64,000 nucleotides of DNA from an uncultured Bacteroidales bacterium (GTDB lineage: Bacteria; Bacteroidota; Bacteroidia; Bacteroidales; F082): contig ONKQ01000003.1 in NCBI GenBank assembly GCA_900318465.1, positions 1-64,000 of the forward strand, given 5' to 3'. The translations under genes were made by a program, and so were the position numbers. The notes beneath the pieces were generated by a model. It made no database searches. It was not told the DNA's origin and saw nothing but the letters and a program-made list of their open reading frames with translations. Positions 1-6,960 of the stretch are shown one piece after another (within the stretch, counting starts at the first letter, position 1; every line of letters starts with the position of its first letter).

Positions 1-26
1 GGGGCAAAATTGAGGTTCAAAAGCTT

Positions 27-49
27 CCAATGGGTCAAATTGCAGGCTG
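27..49 (+). repeat. Left inner terminal inverted repeat of the IS
   Basis: Pairs with 1223-1244 on the opposite strand. The same core (GGGTCA...TGCAGGCTG) recurs at 1263-1287, so the ends carry two copies of a transposase-recognition-like motif. Confidence 0.7.
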
Positions 50-58
50 CGACACATC

Positions 59-1078
59 TTGAACGCAGGGCAATTGTTACCTTTGCCGCAATTTGAAAAC
101 CTCAAAAAACGGCCTTATGAACAAAAAAAATGCCCGTCGTGCGGCTCGCGGATAACCAAGCGCAACGGCACCAGGAACGGGAAACAGCTTTACAAGTGCA
201 TGGCCTGCGGACACCAGTTCCGCGCAGGTGACACGATGACTGACAAGGAGCTTTGGACGCTCTACCAAGCCAGCAAGCAGACGGTCGGCGAGATAGCCTC
301 CATCGCAGGGAAAAGCCCTTCGACCATCAAGCGCAGGCTGCGTGGAATCGACATCAGGTGGGAACAGCCCCGCCTTGACGGGAGGGGCGGGTTCGTCCAC
401 CTTGACGTGACCTACTGGGGGCGCAACTGGGGCGTGCTGCTTGCCTTGGACGATGCCACATGCCGTCCCCTCTACGTGGCCTTCGTCAAGCACGAGACCG
501 TGGCAGACTACGTGAAAGCCGTGGAAACAATAACGGACATGGGCTACGCCATTAGGGGAATCGTCATCGACGGAATGCGTAGCTTGTTCGACACCTTCCC
601 ACAGTACAGGATCCAGATGTGCCAGTTCCACATGCGCTCAATCGTCGACCGCTACCTCACGAAGAGCCCCAGGCTCAAGGCCGCCATAGCCTTGAAGAAG
701 CTCATGGAGAGGCTCGTCTCGCTGAAGCGGGAAGAGTTCGAAAGGGAGTTCGGCCAATGGAGGGAGGACTGGGCGCACACGCTCAACCGCCAGACGACAA
801 GCAAGCGGACAGGCAGGTCGCACTACACCCACAAGCGTCTTCGGACCGCCATGAACAGCGTGGCCTTCTACCTGCTTCATCTCTTCACCTGTCAGGAGAA
901 GGGCTGCGAGGGGATGCCTAACACGAACAACAAGATAGAGGGCGTGTTCACCGACCTGAAGAAGAACCTGAACAACCACAGCGGCATGGGCGAGGCCGGG
1001 CGAAAGAGATTCATCAGTGGGTTTTTCTTGGCATTGGCGGACAATCAAGCATCTCACAACGACAAGGCCGCACCCTGA
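59..1078 (+). CDS. IS256 family transposase, zinc-ribbon variant
   Basis: DDE transposase of 339 residues. The N-terminus has a zinc ribbon of the form CPSCGS...CMACGHQ (about residues 25-51), then a helix-turn-helix-like stretch (EIASIAGKSPSTIKRRLRG). The catalytic core follows the MULE/IS256 pattern: first Asp in LDVTYWG (about 114), second Asp in IVIDGMRSL, then CQFHM, and Glu in NNKIEGVF near residue 293. This matches the family's variant with an N-terminal zinc-binding domain (IS1249-like). No ATG is available in frame; the frame is open from position 14 and TTG at 59 is the likely start. The gene appears intact. Confidence 0.85.
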   Translation: MNAGQLLPLPQFENLKKRPYEQKKCPSCGSRITKRNGTRNGKQLYKCMACGHQFRAGDTMTDKELWTLYQASKQTVGEIASIAGKSPSTIKRRLRGIDIRWEQPRLDGRGGFVHLDVTYWGRNWGVLLALDDATCRPLYVAFVKHETVADYVKAVETITDMGYAIRGIVIDGMRSLFDTFPQYRIQMCQFHMRSIVDRYLTKSPRLKAAIALKKLMERLVSLKREEFEREFGQWREDWAHTLNRQTTSKRTGRSHYTHKRLRTAMNSVAFYLLHLFTCQEKGCEGMPNTNNKIEGVFTDLKKNLNNHSGMGEAGRKRFISGFFLALADNQASHNDKAAP

Positions 1079-1222
1079 ATGTAGGATGCGGCCAAAGACT
1101 TTCCGTCATGTCGCACAGCCTATTCCTCACGGGGTTGCTCCCCAGCAGAGCCCCGCTATGCTTCGGTTGCGCGGCAAAGATAGCAACATGGAATAAACGT
1201 CTGACATCAAGCCACAAATTTT

Positions 1223-1287
1223 CAGCCTGCAAAATGACCCATTGAACTACAACTCGTTTTTTCAGCCTGCATTTTGACCTATATGCC
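1223..1287 (-). repeat. Right terminal repeats of the IS (two copies, 40 bp apart)
   Basis: Copies at 1223-1244 and 1263-1287 read CAGCCTGCAAAATGACCC and CAGCCTGCATTTTGACCT respectively. The outer copy supplies the stop codon of the gene the IS has cut. Confidence 0.7.
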
Positions 1288-1428
1288 AAATTCTGCTATC
1301 TGATCTTGCATATCCCAAATGTTGGAAAACTGGAATCGCCAAAAATCAATTACTGAGAAACCTGTTGGTTGGCCATCAAATGTGAATGGTTCTGAGCCAA
1401 TAAGGGTTGTGTTTGGTTGTTGGTGCAT
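1279..1428 (-). pseudogene. Small gene truncated by the IS (5' fragment)
   Basis: A 49-codon frame starts with ATG at 1428 and reads through a sensible, soluble-looking N-terminus (motifs FTFDGQPTGFSVIDFW and NIWDMQDQIAEF). It then runs into the IS right end, whose bases supply Gly-Ile and a TAG stop. A TAG lies in frame shortly upstream, so 1428 is the probable real start. The segment resembles the beginning of a conserved Bacteroidales protein of about 200 residues that I recall but cannot name. It follows the DUF3791-type gene on the same strand and was probably co-transcribed with it. The rest of the gene would lie beyond the left edge, on the far side of the IS. Confidence 0.6.
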
Positions 1429-1488
1429 AACTCTTATTTTTGAAAAGGTTTCCTATAACACCTTGTACTTCTTTATTATACATTCACT

Positions 1489-1543
1489 TCACCACCTCCA
1501 CAATCTTCTCCCCCAAGGCCAACTGAATCATGGCAATGGTTTT
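1489..1543 (-). repeat. 55-bp direct repeat, copy 1
   Basis: Matches 2039-2093 at 51 of 55 positions. On the minus strand it encodes a C-terminal-looking peptide, TIAMIQLALGEKIVEVVK, followed by a stop. It overlaps the 3' end of the DUF3791-type gene in another frame. Confidence 0.75.
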
Positions 1544-1968
1544 GTTGTCGCCTCGTTGATTTCCTCATAAAGCGCTACAGGCCCCTCGTGCCAAAGCTTG
1601 GTTTCCTCTATTTCCAATCTCTTGTACATTTCAGACCGATAAATTCGACGAATGGCTTCAACAATGCCAACGCCGGTATCTTCGGAAAGCATTTCGGCCA
1701 ACCAACTCACTTTGGAAGGCAACAAAAGATAGAGATTGTCTTGGGTTATTATTCTCTGTTTTCTGATGTTGATAAACTCTTCCATGTCCTCCAAAATCCA
1801 TTGGTAGCTTTGCGTGTGCAAAATCTCGTAGTTTTCGGCCAAATAGTCAAGCACACCATATTGGTTTAGTTCTTCAAACGCTTGACTACCATTCAAATGT
1901 TTGGCGTTTTTGTATTGCTCAACGCAAAACGAAACAAAATACGATATTCTTTTTTGCTCGCTGTCCAT
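1528..1968 (-). CDS. DUF3791-type protein fused to a second small domain
   Basis: About 146 residues from ATG 1968. The first half (YFVSFCVEQYKNAK ... LDYLAENYEILHTQ ... ILEDMEEFI) fits DUF3791, a short domain found in Bacteroidetes and Clostridia accessory loci, often beside DUF3990. The second half (LLLPSKVSWLAEMLSED, EAIRRIYRSEMY, ETKLWHEGPVALYEE) resembles another small protein usually encoded separately next to DUF3791. The frame is open to 2019, but a TATTTTTG promoter element at 1986-1993 lies inside that extension, so the later ATG is preferred. Function unknown; toxin-antitoxin-like neighbourhoods are common for this family. Confidence 0.65.
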   Translation of the reverse strand: MDSEQKRISYFVSFCVEQYKNAKHLNGSQAFEELNQYGVLDYLAENYEILHTQSYQWILEDMEEFINIRKQRIITQDNLYLLLPSKVSWLAEMLSEDTGVGIVEAIRRIYRSEMYKRLEIEETKLWHEGPVALYEEINEATTKPLP

Positions 1969-1985
1969 AAGTTTGTTTAATGGCG

Positions 1986-1993
1986 CAAAAATA
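1986..1993 (-). promoter_or_regulatory. Bacteroidetes -7 element for the DUF3791-type gene
   Basis: TATTTTTG on the minus strand, 18 nt before the ATG at 1968, matches the consensus TAnnTTTG. A TTG-containing stretch near 2012-2018 could serve as the -33 box. Confidence 0.55.
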
Positions 1994-2038
1994 GTCACTT
2001 TTTGGTTTTGTCGCAACAATGGATGAAAAACATTTACC

Positions 2039-2093
2039 TCACCATCTCTACAATCTTCTCCCCCAATGCCAACTGAATCAGGGCAATGGTTTT
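2039..2093 (-). repeat. 55-bp direct repeat, copy 2, with a gene-end remnant
   Basis: Same orientation as 1489-1543. On the minus strand a short open frame covering roughly 2040-2150 ends in KTIALIQLALGEKIVEMVR and a stop, with an in-frame stop just upstream, so only a C-terminal fragment remains. I do not recognise the parent protein. The 190 bp between 1968 and 2210 hold nothing else except the promoters of the flanking genes. Confidence 0.65.
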
Positions 2094-2181
2094 GCAGGTG
2101 AAGTTGTGGCTCGCATGAAAGATTTCAGATGCAAAGTTGCGTTTTTATGTCAGAAATCTGCCAAAAACCACAAAATAATTG

Positions 2182-2189
2182 TAATTTTG
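2182..2189 (+). promoter_or_regulatory. -7 element of the toxin-antitoxin operon
   Basis: TAATTTTG, 20 bp upstream of the antitoxin ATG. No clear -33 TTTG is seen at the usual distance. Confidence 0.5.
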
Positions 2190-2209
2190 CCATCAGAAAT
2201 TAAATAATC

Positions 2210-2488
2210 ATGTGTACAGTAAGCATAAATATTGACGATAACATGGTGCGTAGCATCAATCCCCTCTTAACCTCCCAGGAAAGTATTAGTCAATGGCTTC
2301 AACACCAAGTTGATGAACTAATTGAGGAAATGGCTCCCCCCCCCCATAGCCTGTCACCCAATGCTCATACAGACGAGGATATGAAAGCCATTGTCACCGA
2401 CCGCATTCGGTTGATGGAATCAGGAGAGGCCACCTTTATTGACGGCGAAGAAGGTTTTGCACAAATACGGTTGCACTATGGCCTATAA
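2210..2488 (+). CDS. Antitoxin of a type II toxin-antitoxin pair
   Basis: A 92-residue acidic protein with an N-terminal beta strand typical of ribbon-helix-helix antitoxins (TVSINIDDNMVRSINP), then a helical DNA-binding or dimerisation region (SISQWLQHQVDELIEEM). The C-terminal half (SPNAHTDEDMKAIVTDRI, FIDGEEGFAQI) would wrap the toxin. It overlaps the downstream toxin by 11 bp, the classic arrangement. An uninterrupted run of ten C (2336-2345) lies in the linker and encodes Pro-Pro-Pro; a one-base slip would frameshift the antitoxin. The RelB/ParD-like assignment is by form and context. Confidence 0.75.
   Translation: MCTVSINIDDNMVRSINPLLTSQESISQWLQHQVDELIEEMAPPPHSLSPNAHTDEDMKAIVTDRIRLMESGEATFIDGEEGFAQIRLHYGL
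2336..2345 (+). repeat. Homopolymer of ten C inside the antitoxin gene
   Basis: Encodes the prolines after EEMA in the linker between the two halves of the antitoxin. Tracts of this length are prone to slipped-strand mispairing. Confidence 0.9.
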
Positions 2489-2804
2489 ATACAGATGGCT
2501 CGCCGAAGCACTTGACGACATGTCGAATGAAATTGATTATGTCGCCAAGGAATTTGGTTTGAGGGCTGCAAAACGGGTAGAAAGCAGAGTCCATGAACGA
2601 GTTTTGCAATTATGTCAGTTTCCTTATTCGGGAGTGCGTTATGAGGAAGATGTGCTTTATAACGGCCATGAAGTGAGAGTACTGCACATTCGGCAGATTT
2701 CTTTAATTTATAGTTTTGATAATGAAATGATTACATTGATTGCAATATGGAACAATTACCTGAACCCAAAAAGGCTTAGTGAAGTAATCAATTCAAGAGA
2801 ATAA
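2478..2804 (+). CDS. RelE/ParE-type toxin
   Basis: A protein of 108 residues from ATG 2478, chosen because it overlaps the antitoxin end by 11 bp and begins with the family pattern (YKYRWLAEALDDMSNEIDYVAKEFG). It continues with the helix ALRAAKR-type segment, CQFPYSGVRYEED and the closing strands VRVLHIRQISLIYSFDNEMITLIAIW. This fits the RelE/ParE fold: either ribosome-dependent mRNA cleavage or gyrase poisoning, which sequence alone cannot settle. The pair is transcribed toward holB, which starts 5 bp after the toxin stop, so read-through into holB is likely. Confidence 0.8.
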   Translation: MAYKYRWLAEALDDMSNEIDYVAKEFGLRAAKRVESRVHERVLQLCQFPYSGVRYEEDVLYNGHEVRVLHIRQISLIYSFDNEMITLIAIWNNYLNPKRLSEVINSRE

Positions 2805-2809
2805 GGAAT

Positions 2810-3943
2810 ATGCAATTCAAACAAGTCATCGGCCAATCCGCCATAAAACAAAGGCTCATCCAAAGCGTGCGAGAAAACCACGTTTCTCACGCCCAACTCT
2901 TTTTGGGTCCTGCCGGAAGTGGGAAACTGCCTTTAGCCTTGGCTTACGCACAATATATCCTCTGTCCGAATCGGACGGAAACCGACAGTTGCGGCGTGTG
3001 CCCCACCTGCCAAAAGATGCAGAAGTTGGTGCATCCCGACCTGCATTTCGTTGTGCCGACGGCGGCCACCAAGAAAATAAAAAGCAACCCCGAATCGGAC
3101 TTGTTCATGGAGGAATGGCGCGAGTATGTCATTCAGAATCAAGGGTATGTCGATACTTCGAGTTGGTATAGTTTCCTTGATGTGGAGAACAAGCAGGGCT
3201 ACATGTCGGTGCGCGACGCGGCCTCACTGCTGCGCAAGCTCAACATGAAATCTTACGAGGGCGAATACAAAATCGCCATCATCTGGATGACGGAGAAAAT
3301 GCGCGTGGACACGGCCAACAAACTGCTGAAACTCCTCGAAGAACCGCCCGAGAAGACCGTTTTCCTCCTCATCGCGGAGGATGGCGAGGAGCTTTTGGCC
3401 ACTATCAAGTCGCGGACGGCCTTGGTGAAGATTCCGGCGATTGATATTAATGAGGTAGAAAACGCCTTGACTGAACGCCTCGGCTGTGATGCTCGACAAG
3501 CCCACGATGCGGCGGTCATTTCGGAAGGCAACTGGCTGAATGCCTGCCACTTCGTGAAGGAATCGGAGGACAGGAAATTCTTTTTCACCACTTTCCAACA
3601 ATGGATGCGCCTTTGTTTCCGTGCGGCCTATCCCGAACTCATCGATTTTTCGGCCAATATCAAGACAATCGGTCGCGAGAAGCAGAAAGAATTGTTGGAT
3701 TACGGTTTGCGTATCATTCGTAACTCGTTGTTGTTCAATAATAACCTTGCGGAAATCGTCATGTTTCCCGATGAGGAAAAAACCTTCAACTCGAAGTTTG
3801 CGCCTTTCGTCAATCCGGCCAATTTGGCACAAATCGCCGAACTTTTCGAGGAGGCCATCCACCAAATCGAGCGCAACGGAAATGCCCAAATCATATTCAC
3901 TGATGTGGGTTTCAAAATGATAGGGCTATTAAAAATGAAATAA
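2810..3943 (+). CDS. holB: DNA polymerase III subunit delta prime
   Basis: A 377-residue clamp-loader AAA+ subunit that loads the sliding clamp with gamma/tau and delta. The N-terminus reads FKQVIGQSAIKQRL, then a Walker A-like loop LGPAGSGK (residues about 31-39), a zinc module (CPNRTETDSCGVCPTC), and the region around KIAIIWMTEKM and LLKLLEEPPEKTVFLLIAED typical of DnaX/HolB proteins. The sensor 1-like IKSRTALVKIP follows. The C-terminal collar domain is helical. Length and motif order are normal. It lies directly behind a toxin-antitoxin pair and 28 bp ahead of gmd. Confidence 0.92.
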   Translation: MQFKQVIGQSAIKQRLIQSVRENHVSHAQLFLGPAGSGKLPLALAYAQYILCPNRTETDSCGVCPTCQKMQKLVHPDLHFVVPTAATKKIKSNPESDLFMEEWREYVIQNQGYVDTSSWYSFLDVENKQGYMSVRDAASLLRKLNMKSYEGEYKIAIIWMTEKMRVDTANKLLKLLEEPPEKTVFLLIAEDGEELLATIKSRTALVKIPAIDINEVENALTERLGCDARQAHDAAVISEGNWLNACHFVKESEDRKFFFTTFQQWMRLCFRAAYPELIDFSANIKTIGREKQKELLDYGLRIIRNSLLFNNNLAEIVMFPDEEKTFNSKFAPFVNPANLAQIAELFEEAIHQIERNGNAQIIFTDVGFKMIGLLKMK

Positions 3944-3971
3944 ATTAAAATATAAAACATAACAAAATAAC

Positions 3972-5063
3972 ATGGGTAAAACAGCATTAATCACCGGCAT
4001 TACAGGCCAAGACGGTTCCTTCCTTGCCGAGTTCCTTTTGGAAAAAGGTTATGACGTACACGGCATCATCCGCCGCTCATCGTCGTTCAACACGGGCCGC
4101 ATCGAGCATCTTTATTTGGACGAATGGGTGCGCGATATGAAAAACAAACGCTTGCTCACTTTGCATTACGGCGATATGACGGATTCCTCTTCCCTCGTGC
4201 GCATCATTCAGCAGGTACAGCCTAACGAAATCTATAACCTTGCTGCGCAGAGCCACGTGAAGGTCTCTTTCGACTGCCCCGAATACACCGCCGAGGCCGA
4301 TGCCGTGGGCACTTTGCGGCTTTTGGAGGCCGTGCGCATTTTGGGTATGGACAATAAATGCAAAATCTACCAAGCCTCCACTTCCGAGCTTTTTGGCCTC
4401 GTGCAAGAAGTGCCGCAAAAAGAGACTACGCCGTTCTATCCGCGCTCGCCCTACGGCGTGGCCAAGCAATACGGCTTCTGGATTGTGAAAAACTACCGCG
4501 AGAGCTATGGTATGTTTGCCGTCAATGGCATTTTGTTCAACCACGAGAGCGAAAGACGGGGCGAAACCTTTGTTACACGCAAGATTACATTGGCCGCAGC
4601 GCGAATCAAGCAAGGCTATCAGGACAAGCTCTATCTCGGCAACCTCAACTCGCTCCGCGACTGGGGTTATGCCAAGGACTATGTGGAGTGTATGTGGCTC
4701 ATCCTGCAACAGGAGAAGCCCGAGGACTTCGTCATCGCCACGGGCGAATACCACACTGTGCGCGAGTTCTGCACTTTGGCCTTCAAGCACGTCGGCATCA
4801 CGCTCCGCTGGGAGGGCGACGGCGTTGATGAAAAGGGCTTTGATACGGCAACTGGCAAGGTGTTCGTCGAGGTCGACCCAAGGTTTTTCCGCCCCGCCGA
4901 GGTGGAACAACTCCTCGGCGACCCCACCAAGGCCAAGACACTGTTAGGCTGGAATCCGCGCAAGACTTCATTTGAAGATTTGGTCAAGATTATGGTGGAG
5001 CACGATATGGAAAAAGTTCGCAAGTTGTATTCTCACAAACAATCGGAAGACAAAGAATTATGA
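3972..5063 (+). CDS. gmd: GDP-mannose 4,6-dehydratase
   Basis: Converts GDP-D-mannose to GDP-4-keto-6-deoxymannose, the first step of GDP-L-fucose synthesis. 363 residues. The NADP-binding glycine motif is [14 protein letters not shown] at the N-terminus, followed by the family segment [16 protein letters not shown]. The catalytic Ser/Thr lies in ASTSELFG, and the YxxxK pair in [10 protein letters not shown]. The substrate-binding region [18 protein letters not shown] is perfectly typical. It overlaps the next gene by 4 bp. With wcaG downstream it forms the de novo GDP-fucose branch, fed by GDP-mannose from manC at 15.7 kb. Confidence 0.97.
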   Translation: MGKTALITGITGQDGSFLAEFLLEKGYDVHGIIRRSSSFNTGRIEHLYLDEWVRDMKNKRLLTLHYGDMTDSSSLVRIIQQVQPNEIYNLAAQSHVKVSFDCPEYTAEADAVGTLRLLEAVRILGMDNKCKIYQASTSELFGLVQEVPQKETTPFYPRSPYGVAKQYGFWIVKNYRESYGMFAVNGILFNHESERRGETFVTRKITLAAARIKQGYQDKLYLGNLNSLRDWGYAKDYVECMWLILQQEKPEDFVIATGEYHTVREFCTLAFKHVGITLRWEGDGVDEKGFDTATGKVFVEVDPRFFRPAEVEQLLGDPTKAKTLLGWNPRKTSFEDLVKIMVEHDMEKVRKLYSHKQSEDKEL

Positions 5064-5530
5064 CAATTTTAACCCCTGAAGAACATAAAGCTCAAATGGA
5101 GTCAATGAAAGCATTTGACGAGCAGATGCCTTGTGTCGGTATTTTCTGGTACGATTCTGAAGAACACAGTTTTTTTGGGGTGCGCAAGAAAGAACTTACG
5201 CCAAAAATGGTTGAAGAGGCTGCCGAGAAAGGAATGCCATTCATCAACTACCCGCACTTGCACCGTCAGATATGGGCCAAAGAATATTTTCGGGCACAGG
5301 CCAAGCACGAGGAAACCAAATTCAAAGGAGACTACACGCAGATTCCGCGTGGGCGCGTAGCTTGGAGCATCGACAAGTTTATTGTGCTTGTCGGGCATTG
5401 GGCAGAGCCTATTCAAGAGGAGTTGACCGAACTATTGGAACAAGAGTTTTCGCTTCCTTATTTTGAATTTGTGTACGATGAACATTGGGACCTCGGCCAC
5501 GGTTGGTCGGGAGATATGCCGAAGAATTAG
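5060..5530 (+). CDS. Conserved hypothetical protein in the fucose operon
   Basis: 156 residues, soluble, no signal peptide or membrane segment. Distinct stretches are [29 protein letters not shown] N-terminus, [15 protein letters not shown], a PRGRVAW segment and an acidic aromatic C-terminus ([15 protein letters not shown]). I recall similar proteins in Bacteroidetes but no assigned function. Its ATG overlaps the gmd stop by 4 bp, so it is translationally coupled to gmd; this could be operon convenience rather than a role in fucose metabolism. Rich in His and Trp, which may indicate ligand or metal binding, but that is speculation. Confidence 0.8.
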   Translation: MTILTPEEHKAQMESMKAFDEQMPCVGIFWYDSEEHSFFGVRKKELTPKMVEEAAEKGMPFINYPHLHRQIWAKEYFRAQAKHEETKFKGDYTQIPRGRVAWSIDKFIVLVGHWAEPIQEELTELLEQEFSLPYFEFVYDEHWDLGHGWSGDMPKN

Positions 5531-5570
5531 TTGAGAGTTAAAAGTTTAGAGTTTAGAGTTAGCCCAATTA

Positions 5571-5606
5571 GGGCGATAGACAATAAGCAGGTGGCGTAAG
5601 CTACTG
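5571..5606. repeat. 36-bp interspersed repeat, copy 1
   Basis: GGGCGATAGACAATAAGCAG and the following 16 bases match 20507-20542 at 28 of 36 positions. Lies in the 94-bp gap between the hypothetical gene and wcaG, next to an AT-rich stretch built on repeated TTTAGAGTT. Confidence 0.6.
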
Positions 5607-5624
5607 TACAAACAAAGTAAACCA

Positions 5625-6566
5625 ATGAACAAAAACAGCAAAATATACGTCGCCGGTCACCGGGGAATGGTGGGGTCGGCGATCGTAAGGGAACTGCAAA
5701 GGCAGGGCTACACAAACATCATCACCCGCACCCACAAGGAACTCGACCTCTGCCGCCAAGACCAAGTGGAGGCTTTCTTCGAGGCCGAAAAGCCCGAATA
5801 TGTCTTTCTCGCAGCAGCCAAAGTGGGCGGCATTATCGCCAACCAATCGGCACTTGCCGACTTTATGTACGACAATATGATTCTCGAAATGAATGTCATC
5901 CATTCGGCGTGGAAAAACGGCTGCAAGAAGTTGGAATTCCTTGGCTCGTCGTGCATCTATCCGAGAATGGCTCCCCAACCAATGAAGGAATCCTGCCTGC
6001 TGACGGGCGAGTTGGAAAAGACCAACGAGGCCTACGCCTTGGCCAAAATCAGCGGACTGAAATATTGCGAGTTCCTGAATCGGCAATATGGCACCGACTA
6101 CATCTCGGTGATGCCGACCAACCTCTACGGCCCCAACGACAACTACCATCCCGAACACAGCCACGTATTGCCTGCCCTGATTCGCCGTTTCCACGAGGCC
6201 AAAGTGAACGGCTTGAAGGATGTGACCTGCTGGGGCGACGGTTCGCCACTGCGCGAATTCCTCTATGTGGATGACTTGGCCAACCTCTGCGTTTTCTTGG
6301 TGAACAACTACTCGGGCAACGAAACCGTCAATGCAGGAACGGGAAAAGAAATGACCATCAAGGAATTGACAGAACTTGTGGCCAAGGTAATTGGTTTCGA
6401 AGGCGAAATCAAGTGGGACACAACAAGACCCAACGGCACGCCACGCAAACTACTCGATATAAGCAAGGCCACCGCCCTCGGTTGGACATACAAAACTGAA
6501 TTAGAGGATGGCATCCGTTTGGCGTATGATGATTTTTTGAACAACCCAATGCGTGCTGAACGCTAA
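5625..6566 (+). CDS. wcaG: GDP-L-fucose synthase
   Basis: Epimerises and reduces GDP-4-keto-6-deoxymannose to GDP-L-fucose with NADPH. 313 residues. N-terminal Rossmann motif GHRGMVGSAIVREL, conserved LAAAKVGGI, Ser in LGSSCIYPR, and YxxxK in EAYALAKISG. The substrate-binding MPTNLYGPNDN and the late segments REFLYVDDLA and GTPRKLLDISK are all typical of the family. Second enzyme of the de novo GDP-fucose branch; gmd is two genes upstream. The gene is followed closely by an inserted four-helix-bundle cassette. Confidence 0.97.
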   Translation: MNKNSKIYVAGHRGMVGSAIVRELQRQGYTNIITRTHKELDLCRQDQVEAFFEAEKPEYVFLAAAKVGGIIANQSALADFMYDNMILEMNVIHSAWKNGCKKLEFLGSSCIYPRMAPQPMKESCLLTGELEKTNEAYALAKISGLKYCEFLNRQYGTDYISVMPTNLYGPNDNYHPEHSHVLPALIRRFHEAKVNGLKDVTCWGDGSPLREFLYVDDLANLCVFLVNNYSGNETVNAGTGKEMTIKELTELVAKVIGFEGEIKWDTTRPNGTPRKLLDISKATALGWTYKTELEDGIRLAYDDFLNNPMRAER

Positions 6567-6575
6567 TGCGCTACA

Positions 6576-6594
6576 TTGGCCATTGGCTATTGGC
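6576..6594 (+). repeat. Left inverted repeat of the four-helix-bundle cassette
   Basis: TTGGCCATTGGCTATTGGC; its reverse complement matches 7002-7020 at 17 of 19 positions. Confidence 0.8.
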
Positions 6595-6609
6595 ATTTAT
6601 CAACCGAGA

Positions 6610-6960
6610 ATGAGAGATTTTAGAAAATATGAGATTTGGCAAAAAGGAGTAGAATTAGCAGACAGAATATACGATATCTGCGATAAGTTTCCTAAATTTG
6701 AGATGTATGCTTTAGCCGACCAATTAAGACGTGCTTCTGTCTCAATAGCCTCAAACATAGCAGAAGGGGCTTCCAGAAAATCTGCTTTGGAGTTTGCTCA
6801 TTATTTGGAAATAGCCATCGGCTCTTGTTTCGAGGTGGAAACCCAACTTCAAATAGCCCAAAGGCGCAAATACGTTACAGATGAAGCATATAACGAAGTA
6901 GTGAAAGAACTTCAATCAGAAGAAAGACAAATCAATACGTTTATATCAAAATTACGGTGA
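6610..6960 (+). CDS. Four helix bundle protein (23S rRNA intervening-sequence type)
   Basis: A 116-residue all-helical protein of the S23/IVP family, named from ORFs found in 23S rRNA intervening sequences and also related to retroelement Avd proteins. Diagnostic stretches: FRKYEIWQKGVELADRIY, LADQLRRASVSIASNIAEG, and EFAHYLEIAIGSCFEVETQL. The start at 6610 is chosen because the family begins with MRDFRKYEIW. The gene is flanked by inverted repeats (6576-6594 and 7002-7020), as if carried in as a unit, and it separates wcaG from the rest of the fucose operon. Its TGA shares a base with the next gene's ATG. Molecular function is unproven; the protein forms pentameric bundles in studied relatives. 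Confidence 0.9.
   Translation: MRDFRKYEIWQKGVELADRIYDICDKFPKFEMYALADQLRRASVSIASNIAEGASRKSALEFAHYLEIAIGSCFEVETQLQIAQRRKYVTDEAYNEVVKELQSEERQINTFISKLR

Larger units (their letters stand above)
1..1287 (+). mobile_element. IS256-like insertion sequence, right end inside the window
   Basis: The element consists of one transposase gene between related terminal repeats. An inner inverted repeat is seen at 27-49 and 1223-1244 (20 of 22 bases match over the core CAATGGGTCA..TTGCAGGCTG). A second, similar copy lies at 1263-1287 and forms the apparent right end; its left counterpart is poorly preserved near position 1, so the true left end is at or before the window edge. The right end lies inside a small minus-strand gene that it truncates (1279-1428). 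No target duplication can be checked because the left flank is outside the window. Confidence 0.75.

Noticed and set aside
1319..1570. 83-codon plus-strand frame beside the IS
   Set aside because: Antisense of the truncated minus-strand gene and of the 3' end of the DUF3791-type gene; no domain.
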